DNA of 6,516 nucleotides from Rubrobacter sp. (GTDB lineage: Bacteria > Actinomycetota > Rubrobacteria > Rubrobacterales > Rubrobacteraceae). The number at the start of each line of letters is the position of its first letter. Positions within the stretch are counted from its first letter, which is position 1. Below, one piece after another: positions 1-5,193 of the stretch. The notes beneath the pieces were generated by a model. That model did no database searches. It had not been told where the DNA came from and worked only from the letters and a program-made list of their open reading frames with translations. A program made the position numbers and the translations under genes. The stretch lies in contig JADDPV010000210.1 of assembly GCA_016781705.1 (NCBI GenBank), positions 1-6,516 of the forward strand, written 5' to 3'.

Positions 1-137
1 AGTGCCTCCAAGCTGCCACTGAAGCTTCGCAGCTGTCAGCGAGCGTAAGGCGCGTTCGGCAGGGCCTGCCTAAGAGTTCGGCCAAAGAGTCCTAGAAGTG
101 ACACGGCGTTACCGCAAAACATCTTGGATGTACTTAG

Positions 138-166
138 CTGACGGCCGCTTGTCCGTACGATAAACT
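138..166 (+). promoter_or_regulatory. Candidate sigma-70-type promoter for the tRNA-Ser gene
   Basis: A -35-like CTGACG (138-143; 4 of 6 consensus bases) is separated by exactly 17 bases from a -10-like TAAACT (161-166; 4 of 6). Transcription would begin about 7 bases later, at or just before the first base of the mature tRNA (174). The geometry is right but both boxes are imperfect, so this is a position-based inference. Confidence 0.35.
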
Positions 167-173
167 CTTTTGC

Positions 174-263
174 GGAGAGGTGGCAGAGCGGTTGAATGCG
201 GCGGTCTCGAAAACCGTTACGTCGGTAATCCCGGCGTCGGGGGTTCGAATCCCCCCCTCTCCG
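174..263 (+). tRNA. tRNA-Ser (anticodon CGA)
   Basis: A 90-nt class II tRNA that decodes the serine codon UCG. The acceptor stem GGAGAGG (174-180) pairs perfectly with CCTCTCC (256-262), with discriminator G263. The anticodon stem is 201-205/213-217 (one G-T wobble), with loop CTCGAAA and anticodon CGA at 208-210. The long variable arm that marks serine tRNAs is 219-225/231-237 (7 bp, one wobble). The T arm is GGGGG (239-243), loop TTCGAAT, then CCCCC (251-255). The 3' CCA is not encoded: GCC follows, so a CCA-adding enzyme must complete the end. A CGA anticodon suits a high-GC genome where UCG is common. The gene appears to be a single transcription unit. Confidence 0.97.
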
Positions 264-359
264 CCGGGGGGGCGTGGAGGATGTTCGTCTGTGCCCGGGC
301 TCCCTCAGAGGCGCTGTCCTTTCGGGGGCTGTATAGTTTCGGCCTATGTTTCACCCGTG

Positions 360-365
360 TAAAAT
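360..365 (+). promoter_or_regulatory. Possible -10 element upstream of the glycosyltransferase
   Basis: TAAAAT matches 5 of 6 bases of the TATAAT consensus and lies 42 bases before the preferred GTG start at 407. A second -10-like hexamer, TATAGT, lies at 332-337. Neither has a recognisable -35 box at 16-18 bases. The AT-rich patches sit in an otherwise GC-rich gap between the tRNA and the coding region, which is the main reason to suspect a promoter. Confidence 0.22.
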
Positions 366-406
366 CCGCGCCGGCGGGGTTCGTTTTGGGGTGGGGTAGC
401 GCCTTC

Positions 407-1714
407 GTGGGGAGGCACAAGGGTCGCCGGTGGCGCGACGGGTTTCTGTACGCTGCGGCGGGCACGGTCTTCGTCCTCGCGGCGGTGATGGGCTACTTCT
501 ACGCGGGGGCGACGCTGGAGAGGATCTACACGTCCTCCATGCGTACCCACGCGGACTTCGAGACGTTCTGGTACTCGGCGCGGGCGTTTCTGGACGGTGA
601 GGACGTGTACCGGACGGGGTACTACCTCAACAACCTCAACCCACCCCTGTGGGTGCTCCTGACCGTCCCGTTCGGGCTATTGGAGCCACTCTCTGGTTAC
701 CGGTTGTTCGCGGGGCTCACGGCGGCGCTGCAGGCGGCGGCGCTCGCGTGGATGCTGCGCGAGCTGCGTCCAGTCGGGGCACGTTCTTCGGTGCTAGGCG
801 CGCTCGCGGTGGTCGCGTTGCTCATCTCCTCGCCGCTCCTGGCGACGCTCGCGCTCGGGCAGATGTACCAGATACTGACCTTCGGTCTCGTGGCGGCGTG
901 GGTGCTGGACCGGCGGGGCAGGGGCGCGGCTTCGGGGTGCGCTCTGGGGCTCGTCGTGACCTTGAAGCCGTCGCTCGCGCCGGTAGTGTTGTGGCCGCTC
1001 GTCCGGCGCAGGTGGGACGCTCTGGGGGCGACGATCATGGCCGGGGCGGCGGCTACGCTCGTGGGGGCGCTCGCCCTCGGGCCCGCAACGACCGTGGAGT
1101 GGGTCAACCTGCTGCGCAACGAGCCCTTGAGCCCGTACTGGGACAACGCTTCCCTGCCCGCGGCGGCGGCCCGGCTCTTTACGGAGCACGAGTTCAACGA
1201 GCCCCTGGCGCCTCTGCCGCTGATGGTCCCCCTCTTCCAGACCCTGGGGATAGTGCTCGTCTTCCTCACCGCCTACCGGGCGCAGAGCGGAGCGGAGGCG
1301 GGGTTGTGGGCACTCGTCGCCGCCTCGCTACTCGCCTCGCCCATCGCCTGGCACAATTACCTCGTGCTGCTCGCGCCGGGGATCCTGTTACTTCTGGTGC
1401 GCGGGCGGGCGGGCGCTGCGGCGCTGCTCGTCGCCCTGCAACTCATCCCCGCGCAGTGGCCCCTGTTGTGGAGGGAGGGTTCGACCATCGGGGGCGCCGT
1501 CGGTCCCGAGGCCGCCGCGCTTGGGCTGACTTTCTACCTATACGTGCTCGCGGTACACTGGGCTGCCTTCTACGGCGCGAGCCGGGGGCTCCAAAAAGGG
1601 ACAAGAGGGACGATCGGCGCGGAGGTGACCGGTCGGCCGCAGGAGGGTACAACCTGTGGCGTTCCCCAAGGAAAGGCGGAGGATAATGAGGACGATCGGC
1701 CAACGCATCGTTGA
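407..1714 (+). CDS. GT87-family (DUF2029) polyprenol-phosphate-dependent membrane glycosyltransferase
   Basis: Probable integral membrane glycosyltransferase of the GT-C fold, 435 residues. GT87 members such as mycobacterial PimE move a sugar from a polyprenyl-phosphate donor to a lipid or glycan outside the membrane; the substrate here cannot be told. Visible features: basic N-terminus, membrane segment at about 13-34, a loop with acidic residues and DFETFWYSARAFLDG (50-64; its Asp is the likely catalytic region), NPP (78-80), LGQ (150-152), KPSLAP (187-192) before another helix, SPIAWHNYLVLLAPG (311-325), and many hydrophobic helices. The family usually has about 400-450 residues. The frame is open back through the tRNA, but codons at 281-406 have low G/C at third positions, so I prefer GTG 407 to ATG 281, whose GGAGG abuts the start codon. 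The last 45 residues are hydrophilic, and the 3' end overlaps the Rieske gene by 59 bases. Confidence 0.8.
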   Translation: MGRHKGRRWRDGFLYAAAGTVFVLAAVMGYFYAGATLERIYTSSMRTHADFETFWYSARAFLDGEDVYRTGYYLNNLNPPLWVLLTVPFGLLEPLSGYRLFAGLTAALQAAALAWMLRELRPVGARSSVLGALAVVALLISSPLLATLALGQMYQILTFGLVAAWVLDRRGRGAASGCALGLVVTLKPSLAPVVLWPLVRRRWDALGATIMAGAAATLVGALALGPATTVEWVNLLRNEPLSPYWDNASLPAAAARLFTEHEFNEPLAPLPLMVPLFQTLGIVLVFLTAYRAQSGAEAGLWALVAASLLASPIAWHNYLVLLAPGILLLLVRGRAGAAALLVALQLIPAQWPLLWREGSTIGGAVGPEAAALGLTFYLYVLAVHWAAFYGASRGLQKGTRGTIGAEVTGRPQEGTTCGVPQGKAEDNEDDRPTHR

Positions 1715-2588
1715 CGCGCTGCCGGGGCTTGACGGCATCGCCGAGAAGGTCCAGCCGAAGGTGCAAGAGGCGGTGCAAGGGGGCGGCACGCCCTTGCGCA
1801 ACGCCCTCGACGGCACCTGGCTCGGGACACCCCTGCACCCGGCGCTCACCGACGTGCCCATCGGCTCCTGGACCGCCGCCCTCGTCTTCGACGGTCTGGA
1901 TCTCGTCTCCGGCTCGAAAAGAGGCAAAGCCGTGCGCAACGCGGCCGACGCCTCGCTCGCGTTCGGCGTCGCCGGGGGCTTCCTCGCCGCGGCGGTCGGC
2001 CTCTCGGACTGGCGCTACCTCTCCGGCGGATCACGCCGAATGGGCGTCGCCCACGGCCTTCTCAACGCCACCGCGCTGCTCCTGAGCACGGGCTCGCTCG
2101 CCGCCAGAGCCGCGGGCAGGAGGAGCGCCGGGCGTCTGCTCTTCCTGGCCGGCTACTCCTTCGCCGGCATGAGCGCGCACCTCGGCGGCGAGCTCTCCTA
2201 CGGTTACGGTCTGAGAGTGAACCGCAACGTCTTCGAGAAGCCCGGCCCCGACGGCTTCACGCCGGTCCTGAAGGAAGACGAGCTGCCCGAAGGGGAAATG
2301 CGCCGGGTCGAGGTGGAGGGCGTCGGCGTCCTCTTGAGCCGCGCGAGCGACGGCCGCGTCTGCGCCATCGCCGCCACCTGCAACCACTTCAGCGGTCCGC
2401 TGGAGGAGGGGCGCCGCGAGGGCGACACCGTCGTCTGCCCCTGGCACGACTCGCGCTTCTCCCTGTGCACCGGCGAGGTCTTGGACGGCCCGGCCGTCTT
2501 CCCCCAGTCGCTCTACGAGACGAGGGTGCGCGACGGCAACATAGAGGTGATGGAGCACCAGGAGAACGCGCAGAAGATGGTGACGTAG
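1656..2588 (+). CDS. DUF2231-Rieske [2Fe-2S] membrane protein
   Basis: A 310-residue two-domain redox protein. The N-terminal part matches DUF2231, a membrane domain of unknown function: its signature G-TPLHPALTDVPIGSW lies at 57-72, followed by hydrophobic segments at about 72-83, 100-116, 132-150 and 160-178. The C-terminal Rieske domain (about 205-300) has both cluster-binding motifs, C242-N-H244 and C261-P-W-H264, separated by 16 residues, so two Cys and two His are present to hold a [2Fe-2S] cluster. It resembles Rieske ferredoxins of the dioxygenase/NirD type more than cytochrome bc1 Rieske proteins. It probably passes electrons at the inner membrane face; the partner is unknown. GTG 1656 has AGGAGG (1641-1646) nine bases upstream; ATG 1686 is an alternative with GGAGG only three bases away. 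It overlaps the glycosyltransferase gene, suggesting co-transcription and coupled translation. Confidence 0.88.
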   Translation: MAFPKERRRIMRTIGQRIVDALPGLDGIAEKVQPKVQEAVQGGGTPLRNALDGTWLGTPLHPALTDVPIGSWTAALVFDGLDLVSGSKRGKAVRNAADASLAFGVAGGFLAAAVGLSDWRYLSGGSRRMGVAHGLLNATALLLSTGSLAARAAGRRSAGRLLFLAGYSFAGMSAHLGGELSYGYGLRVNRNVFEKPGPDGFTPVLKEDELPEGEMRRVEVEGVGVLLSRASDGRVCAIAATCNHFSGPLEEGRREGDTVVCPWHDSRFSLCTGEVLDGPAVFPQSLYETRVRDGNIEVMEHQENAQKMVT

Positions 2589-2676
2589 CTTTCGGGTATC
2601 AGCGATCGGCTTTTCAGCCCGGCGGTCTGCGTGACGGCCACGCTCGGACGATTCTGCACCAAAGATATATCGGAGA

Positions 2677-2709
2677 TCAAAGAGTTTAGGTCCAGGCGCG
2701 ACTCTTTGA
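2677..2709. repeat. Perfect 9-bp inverted repeat (hairpin, 15-base loop)
   Basis: TCAAAGAGT (2677-2685) is exactly the reverse complement of ACTCTTTGA (2701-2709). It begins 89 bases after the Rieske stop codon. No run of T follows on either strand, so it is not a classical intrinsic terminator. It could be a U-tract-less terminator, an operator for a dimeric regulator, or part of a leader RNA. A palindromic GATATATC sits just upstream at 2664-2671. Confidence 0.5.
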
Positions 2710-2756
2710 GCCGATGGTGTAAACCGAGAGCCGGCCCAACGCTTGGCTCGCGGATG

Positions 2757-2827
2757 GGCGTGGCCGAGGAGAAGGACAGGGTGCACGGAAACCCGGCAGC
2801 CCGAAGGCCTCAAGGAAAGCCCACGCC
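2757..2827. other. Possible multi-stem RNA element
   Basis: GGCGTGG (2757-2763) pairs with CCACGCC (2821-2827). Inside lie CC/GG (2764-2765 with 2814-2815), GAGG/CCTC (2766-2769 with 2808-2811), and a nested GGGT/ACCC hairpin (2779-2782 with 2791-2794). Together they give a bulged stem with an internal hairpin, as in a structured RNA. In GC-rich DNA such pairing can arise by chance, and I see no match to a known RNA family. The orientation is not determined. Confidence 0.25.
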
Positions 2828-2884
2828 GAAAACCCGACCCCCGCCAAGAGGTTGGAGACGGCGAGCGGGCGCATAGGACCAAGA

Positions 2885-2903
2885 GGAGGCAGGAGAAGCC
2901 TCC
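2885..2903. repeat. GC-rich 6-bp hairpin with 7-base loop
   Basis: GGAGGC (2885-2890) and GCCTCC (2898-2903) are exact reverse complements around the loop AGGAGAA. It lies about 95 bases before the glutaredoxin start and is not followed by a T run. In a leader transcript this hairpin would form readily. Its function is unknown. Confidence 0.35.
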
Positions 2904-2959
2904 CTGGCGCACCGCCGGCAGAAGATCCGGTAACGGGAGTGCCAGCCGTTGCGCCGGAA

Positions 2960-2965
2960 TATGAT
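2960..2965 (+). promoter_or_regulatory. Possible -10 element for the glutaredoxin gene
   Basis: TATGAT matches 5 of 6 bases of the TATAAT consensus. A start of transcription near 2972 would leave a leader of about 27 bases containing AAGGA (2986-2990), the ribosome binding site. No clear -35 box lies 16-18 bases upstream. If this promoter is used, the structured region before it is not part of the glutaredoxin message. Confidence 0.3.
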
Positions 2966-2998
2966 GCTTACAGCACGTACGCGGCAAGGAAGAGCGGG

Positions 2999-3262
2999 AT
3001 GGATCAGAAGAAGATCGAGGTTTACACCAGGAGTTGGTGTTCCTACTGTTGGCGGGCGAAACGGCTCCTCAAGCGCAAGGGCTACGCCTTCGAGGAGATC
3101 GACGCTACCGATAACGACGAGCTGCGCGCCTGGCTGGCCCGGACCACCGGACGAAAAACGGTACCGCAGATCTTCATCGACGGCCGTTCGGTGGGCGGTT
3201 ACGATGACGTCGAGGCCCTCGACCGCTCGGGCGAATTGGACCGGTTGGTGCTGACCGGTTGA
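2999..3262 (+). CDS. Glutaredoxin (CSYC active site)
   Basis: An 87-residue single-domain glutaredoxin of usual family length, cytoplasmic. It begins with the first beta strand KKIEVYTRSW, then the redox motif C-S-Y-C (residues 13-16) at the start of helix 1. TVPQIFIDG (about 54-62) carries the cis-proline that contacts thiol substrates, followed by VGGYDDVEAL (about 65-74), the usual glycine pair and acidic helix start. It would reduce disulfides or mixed disulfides using glutathione, mycothiol or another low-molecular-weight thiol; a serine replaces the common proline after the first cysteine. ATG 2999 is chosen because AAGGA (2986-2990) lies eight bases upstream. The frame is open 49 codons further up, but that part has no fold-like sequence. 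It stands alone, convergent with the following operon. Confidence 0.93.
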   Translation: MDQKKIEVYTRSWCSYCWRAKRLLKRKGYAFEEIDATDNDELRAWLARTTGRKTVPQIFIDGRSVGGYDDVEALDRSGELDRLVLTG

Positions 3263-3283
3263 CTTTTCCTTCGGGCATGGGCT

Positions 3284-3327
3284 CGCGGTCCAGAAAGTCT
3301 ACTTCCGCGGGACCGCGCAGGGTCTTT
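3284..3327. terminator. Possible bidirectional hairpin between convergent genes
   Basis: CGCGGTCC (3284-3291) and GGACCGCG (3310-3317) are exact 8-bp reverse complements with an 18-base loop. An alternative plus-strand hairpin pairs GACC (3311-3314) with GGTC (3321-3324), followed by TTT. The position, 22 bases after the glutaredoxin stop and 24 bases before the end of the convergent TPR gene, is where a shared terminator is expected. There is no strong T tract on either strand, so the call rests on symmetry and position. Confidence 0.35.
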
Positions 3328-3340
3328 GCCGATGTGCCGG

Positions 3341-3952
3341 TTAACTCTTCCCCAGGCTCTCCAACGCCTCTTCCGCGGCGCGCTTGAGGCGGCGGTTGGA
3401 GTCGGCGCGGAAGACGGCTTCGAGGTCGGCGCGGGCGCGTTCGCGTTCGCCCAGGGCGGCGAGGGCGGAGGCGCGGTTGTAGAGGGCGAGGCCGAGCTTC
3501 GGGTCGAGCTTCACGGCGGCGTCGGCGGCTTCGAGAGCCCCTTCGGGGTCGCCGGCGGCGTCGAGGCTGGCGGCGAGGGCGGTGTGGTGGCGGGGGAGCG
3601 GTCGGCGGGCGACGAGGGACTTGTATGCTTCGGCGGCGGCCTCGTATTCCCGGCGGCGGAAGAGGGACGCGGCCCGGCGTTCTTCGGGGGCGACGGCGCG
3701 GGCCATGATCGCCGTGAGGATGGCGGTGCCCGCGAGGTAAACGAGGAGGACGGTCAGGGCGTTGTCGGGGGTGGTGTAGCGCATCACTAGCGGCAGCCCG
3801 AGGGCGAGGACGCCGGCCGAGAGCAGGGGGAGGAGGCGCGCGAGCAGCTCCGGGTAGGCGCGGACGCGCAGGAGGTCGCGGTTCTGGCGCGCGACGAGCA
3901 GCAGGAAGACGAGGAGTACCGCCATCGCCGCGAGCGTCTGGTAGAGGCTCAC
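3341..3952 (-). CDS. Membrane-anchored TPR-repeat protein, second paralogue
   Basis: 203 residues. Three hydrophobic segments (about 4-22, 38-58 and 63-85) precede a soluble domain with two to three TPR-like helical repeats: about 92-122 (FRRREYEAAAEAYKSL), 125-157 (the most canonical, ending in AAVKLDPKLGLALYN) and 158-188. TPR domains bind proteins, so it may tether or assemble partners at the membrane; no enzymatic motif is visible. The GTG start at 3952 overlaps the upstream gene's TGA by four bases (GTGA), an arrangement typical of translational coupling. The nearest purine-rich motif (GGAGGAG) is about 14 bases upstream, too far to act well alone, which supports coupling. It closely parallels its upstream neighbour in length, membrane segments and repeats, so the two are tandem duplicates. 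The frame is open upstream to 4456 but there only shadows the neighbour. Confidence 0.82.
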   Translation of the reverse strand: MSLYQTLAAMAVLLVFLLLVARQNRDLLRVRAYPELLARLLPLLSAGVLALGLPLVMRYTTPDNALTVLLVYLAGTAILTAIMARAVAPEERRAASLFRRREYEAAAEAYKSLVARRPLPRHHTALAASLDAAGDPEGALEAADAAVKLDPKLGLALYNRASALAALGERERARADLEAVFRADSNRRLKRAAEEALESLGKS

Positions 3953-4557
3953 GTGGCGGACTTGGTCTCCTCCAGGAGGCGCTGCGCGGCCTTCCTGTAG
4001 CGGCGGGGGAGGTCGGCGTCGAGGGCCCGCTGGAGGTCCCTGGCGGCGCGGCTCTTGCGCCCGGTCTTTCGCAGGATCAGGGCGCGGTTGTAGTAGGCGA
4101 GGCCGTACTCGGGATCGAGCTTCACCGCGCGGTCGGAGGCCCGCACGGCCTCGTCGTGGCGCTCCGCTGCCCCCAGGGCCGCCCCGAGGAAGGCCCAGTA
4201 GCGGGCCAAGGGCCGCTCCTCGGCGAGGTCGCGGTACAGGATGGCGGCCCTCTCGTAGTCGCCGCGGCGGAAGGTCCGGGCGGCCTGGCGCTCGGCGGCG
4301 GGCTCGGAGATGAAGCGCGCGACGACGAGGACGCCGCCGAAGGCGAGCGCCCAGATGATCGGGCCCGCTCCCCCGCTGCCCTGCACCAGCGGGAGGCTGG
4401 CGGCCATTAGCGTGATCCCGACGAACGGCATCGAGCGGCGCGCGAGCTCGCCCCACGCCCGCGCCCGCACGAGGTCCTTGTTGAACGAGAAGACCACCCG
4501 CCAGGCCACGAACACCAGCAGGAACGTCAGGACTACGGGTATGGCGCCTGCTCCCAA
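3949..4557 (-). CDS. Membrane-anchored TPR-repeat protein, first paralogue
   Basis: 202 residues with the same plan as the following gene. Hydrophobic segments lie at about 5-23, 43-58 and 65-84, then TPR-like repeats at about 94-124 (FRRGDYERAAILYRDL), 127-159 (DRAVKLDPEYGLAYYNRA, strongly TPR-like) and 160-190. Shared landmarks with the paralogue include N-x-DL-x-R-x-RA after membrane segment 1, LPLV after segment 2, and the TPR core AVKLDP-x-x-GLA-x-YNRA. No ATG or GTG fits the N-terminus; TTG 4557 is preferred because AGAGAGG lies about seven bases upstream, just past the DUF1802 stop. The intergenic gap is 14 bases, so it is co-transcribed. The frame remains open to 5292, but that part overlaps the DUF1802 gene and has no protein-like character. 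The job is unknown, probably membrane scaffolding or partner binding. Confidence 0.8.
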   Translation of the reverse strand: MGAGAIPVVLTFLLVFVAWRVVFSFNKDLVRARAWGELARRSMPFVGITLMAASLPLVQGSGGAGPIIWALAFGGVLVVARFISEPAAERQAARTFRRGDYERAAILYRDLAEERPLARYWAFLGAALGAAERHDEAVRASDRAVKLDPEYGLAYYNRALILRKTGRKSRAARDLQRALDADLPRRYRKAAQRLLEETKSAT

Positions 4558-4571
4558 GCCGGGGCCTCTCT

Positions 4572-5156
4572 CTAGGAGCCCACCGGCGCGGGCCGCGAGC
4601 CTTCGAGCGTGTCGAGAACGGGCCGGGAGAGCCGCTCGAAGGCCGCGTCGTCCAGGGCGGGGCGGGCGTTCGCGGTAGGGACGTCTTGAAGCAGATCGAT
4701 CCAGCTCTTGCACCCGCCGTACTCCGCCCGGTACGCGAGCTCCACTGGCTCCGCGAGCAGGTACGTCCGCAGGACCAGCACCGTCAGGGGCTTCTTCGGA
4801 CGCCACTTGAGGCGGCTCTCGGCGTACGCGTGCGTCCAGACGTGGTGCGGGTCCAGGGCCTCCAGCTCCTCGGCCTCGGAGACCTCGTAGGCGCCCGTAA
4901 CCTCGGCGAAGGAGGTCAGGATCACCGGCCCGTCGTCGCGCCTCTCGGGAATAGAAGAGAGCAGGTCGTGGTAGGCGGGCTCGAGTTGAGCGGGGTTCTG
5001 GTGCTCGTAGCTCTTGAAGAGGAAAAAGCGCGTCTCCGGGACGGCGAACGCCTTCTCCCGGATGCCGCCCTTCCTGACGACGAGCGCCGTTTCGCCCCTC
5101 TCCAGCGCCGCGACCGCGACCGCCCACTCCTTCAGCGCGTGCCGTAAGAAATCCAA
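4572..5156 (-). CDS. DUF1802 family protein
   Basis: 194-residue cytoplasmic protein without membrane segments or signal peptide. It matches DUF1802 as I know it: an opening ALKEWAVAVAALERGE (7-22), LVVRKGGIREKAF (25-37), then FFLFKSYEHQ (44-53), DPHHVWTHAYAESRLKW (102-118) and KKPLTVLVLRTYLL (121-134). The conserved Arg-Lys-Gly-Gly, Glu-His-Gln and His-His-x-Trp-Thr suggest a binding or catalytic site, but the family has no assigned function that I can name with confidence. TTG 5156 is chosen because AGGAG (5166-5162) is five bases upstream and the conserved part starts right there. The frame is open to ATG 5258, but the added 34 residues are arginine-rich, cross the promoter region and look non-coding. 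It is the first gene of the DUF1802-TPR-TPR operon. Confidence 0.87.
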   Translation of the reverse strand: MDFLRHALKEWAVAVAALERGETALVVRKGGIREKAFAVPETRFFLFKSYEHQNPAQLEPAYHDLLSSIPERRDDGPVILTSFAEVTGAYEVSEAEELEALDPHHVWTHAYAESRLKWRPKKPLTVLVLRTYLLAEPVELAYRAEYGGCKSWIDLLQDVPTANARPALDDAAFERLSRPVLDTLEGSRPAPVGS

Positions 5157-5170
5157 AACGTCTCCTCTCG

Positions 5171-5176
5171 TATAAT
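5171..5176 (+). promoter_or_regulatory. Perfect TATAAT hexamer, possible fumC -10 element
   Basis: TATAAT is an exact -10 consensus 84 bases before the fumC start codon, in the AT-richest part of the divergent intergenic region. No -35 resembling TTGACA lies 16-18 bases upstream. It faces a second perfect hexamer on the other strand (5194-5199). Transcription would begin near 5183, giving a leader of about 78 bases. Confidence 0.4.
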
Positions 5177-5193
5177 GCCTCTCGAACGTGCCG

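Larger units (their letters stand above)
2589..2998. other. 410-base gene-free region rich in inverted repeats
   Basis: No frame here shows a convincing protein with a ribosome binding site on either strand. The stretch has an AT-richer part (about 2655-2725) and then a purine-rich GC-rich part with successive inverted repeats: 2677-2709, 2728-2749 (GAGCC/GGCTC), 2757-2827, 2844-2855 (CCAA/TTGG) and 2885-2903. I compared it by eye with SAM-I, cobalamin, TPP, FMN, c-di-GMP, c-di-AMP and guanidine riboswitches, SRP RNA and RNase P RNA, and found no acceptable match. It may hold the end of the Rieske transcript, a structured leader of the glutaredoxin gene or a small RNA. All three are inference. 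Confidence 0.45.

Noticed and set aside
11..34. Inverted repeat AGCTGC...GCAGCT flanking a GAAGCTTC palindrome
   Set aside because: Short and with no T tract; it could be the terminator or operator of a gene left of the window, but nothing here supports a role.
239..263. tRNA-Ser 3' end as an integration (att) site
   Set aside because: No second copy of the T-arm/acceptor sequence and no integrase or phage-like gene is seen in the window.
170..280. Protein-coding frames across the tRNA
   Set aside because: The region folds as a complete class II tRNA-Ser; the translated string is the usual spurious reading of a tRNA gene.
2755..2830. Resemblance to a SAM-I or cobalamin riboswitch core (GAAACCCGGCAGCC-like string)
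   Set aside because: The preceding GAGGGACTGGCCC part and kink-turn of SAM-I are missing, as are the B12 box and GCAACTGT of cobalamin elements. The match is limited to a short C/G-rich string.
2686..2874. Minus-strand 62-codon frame whose first 29 residues look hydrophobic (begins MRPLAVSNLLAG)
   Set aside because: No ribosome binding site upstream of the ATG, and codon bias collapses after about 30 codons. It might be a fragment of a decayed membrane gene, but the evidence is too weak to list.
2852..2998. N-terminal extension of the glutaredoxin by 49 codons
   Set aside because: The added residues are Pro/Gly/Arg-rich without a domain, cover a hairpin and a -10-like hexamer, and ATG 2999 has its own well-spaced ribosome binding site and begins at the first beta strand.
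3326..3790. Plus-strand open frame opposite the second TPR gene
   Set aside because: Glycine/glutamate-rich low-complexity translation with no motif or ribosome binding site; the minus strand encodes a TPR protein with membrane segments.
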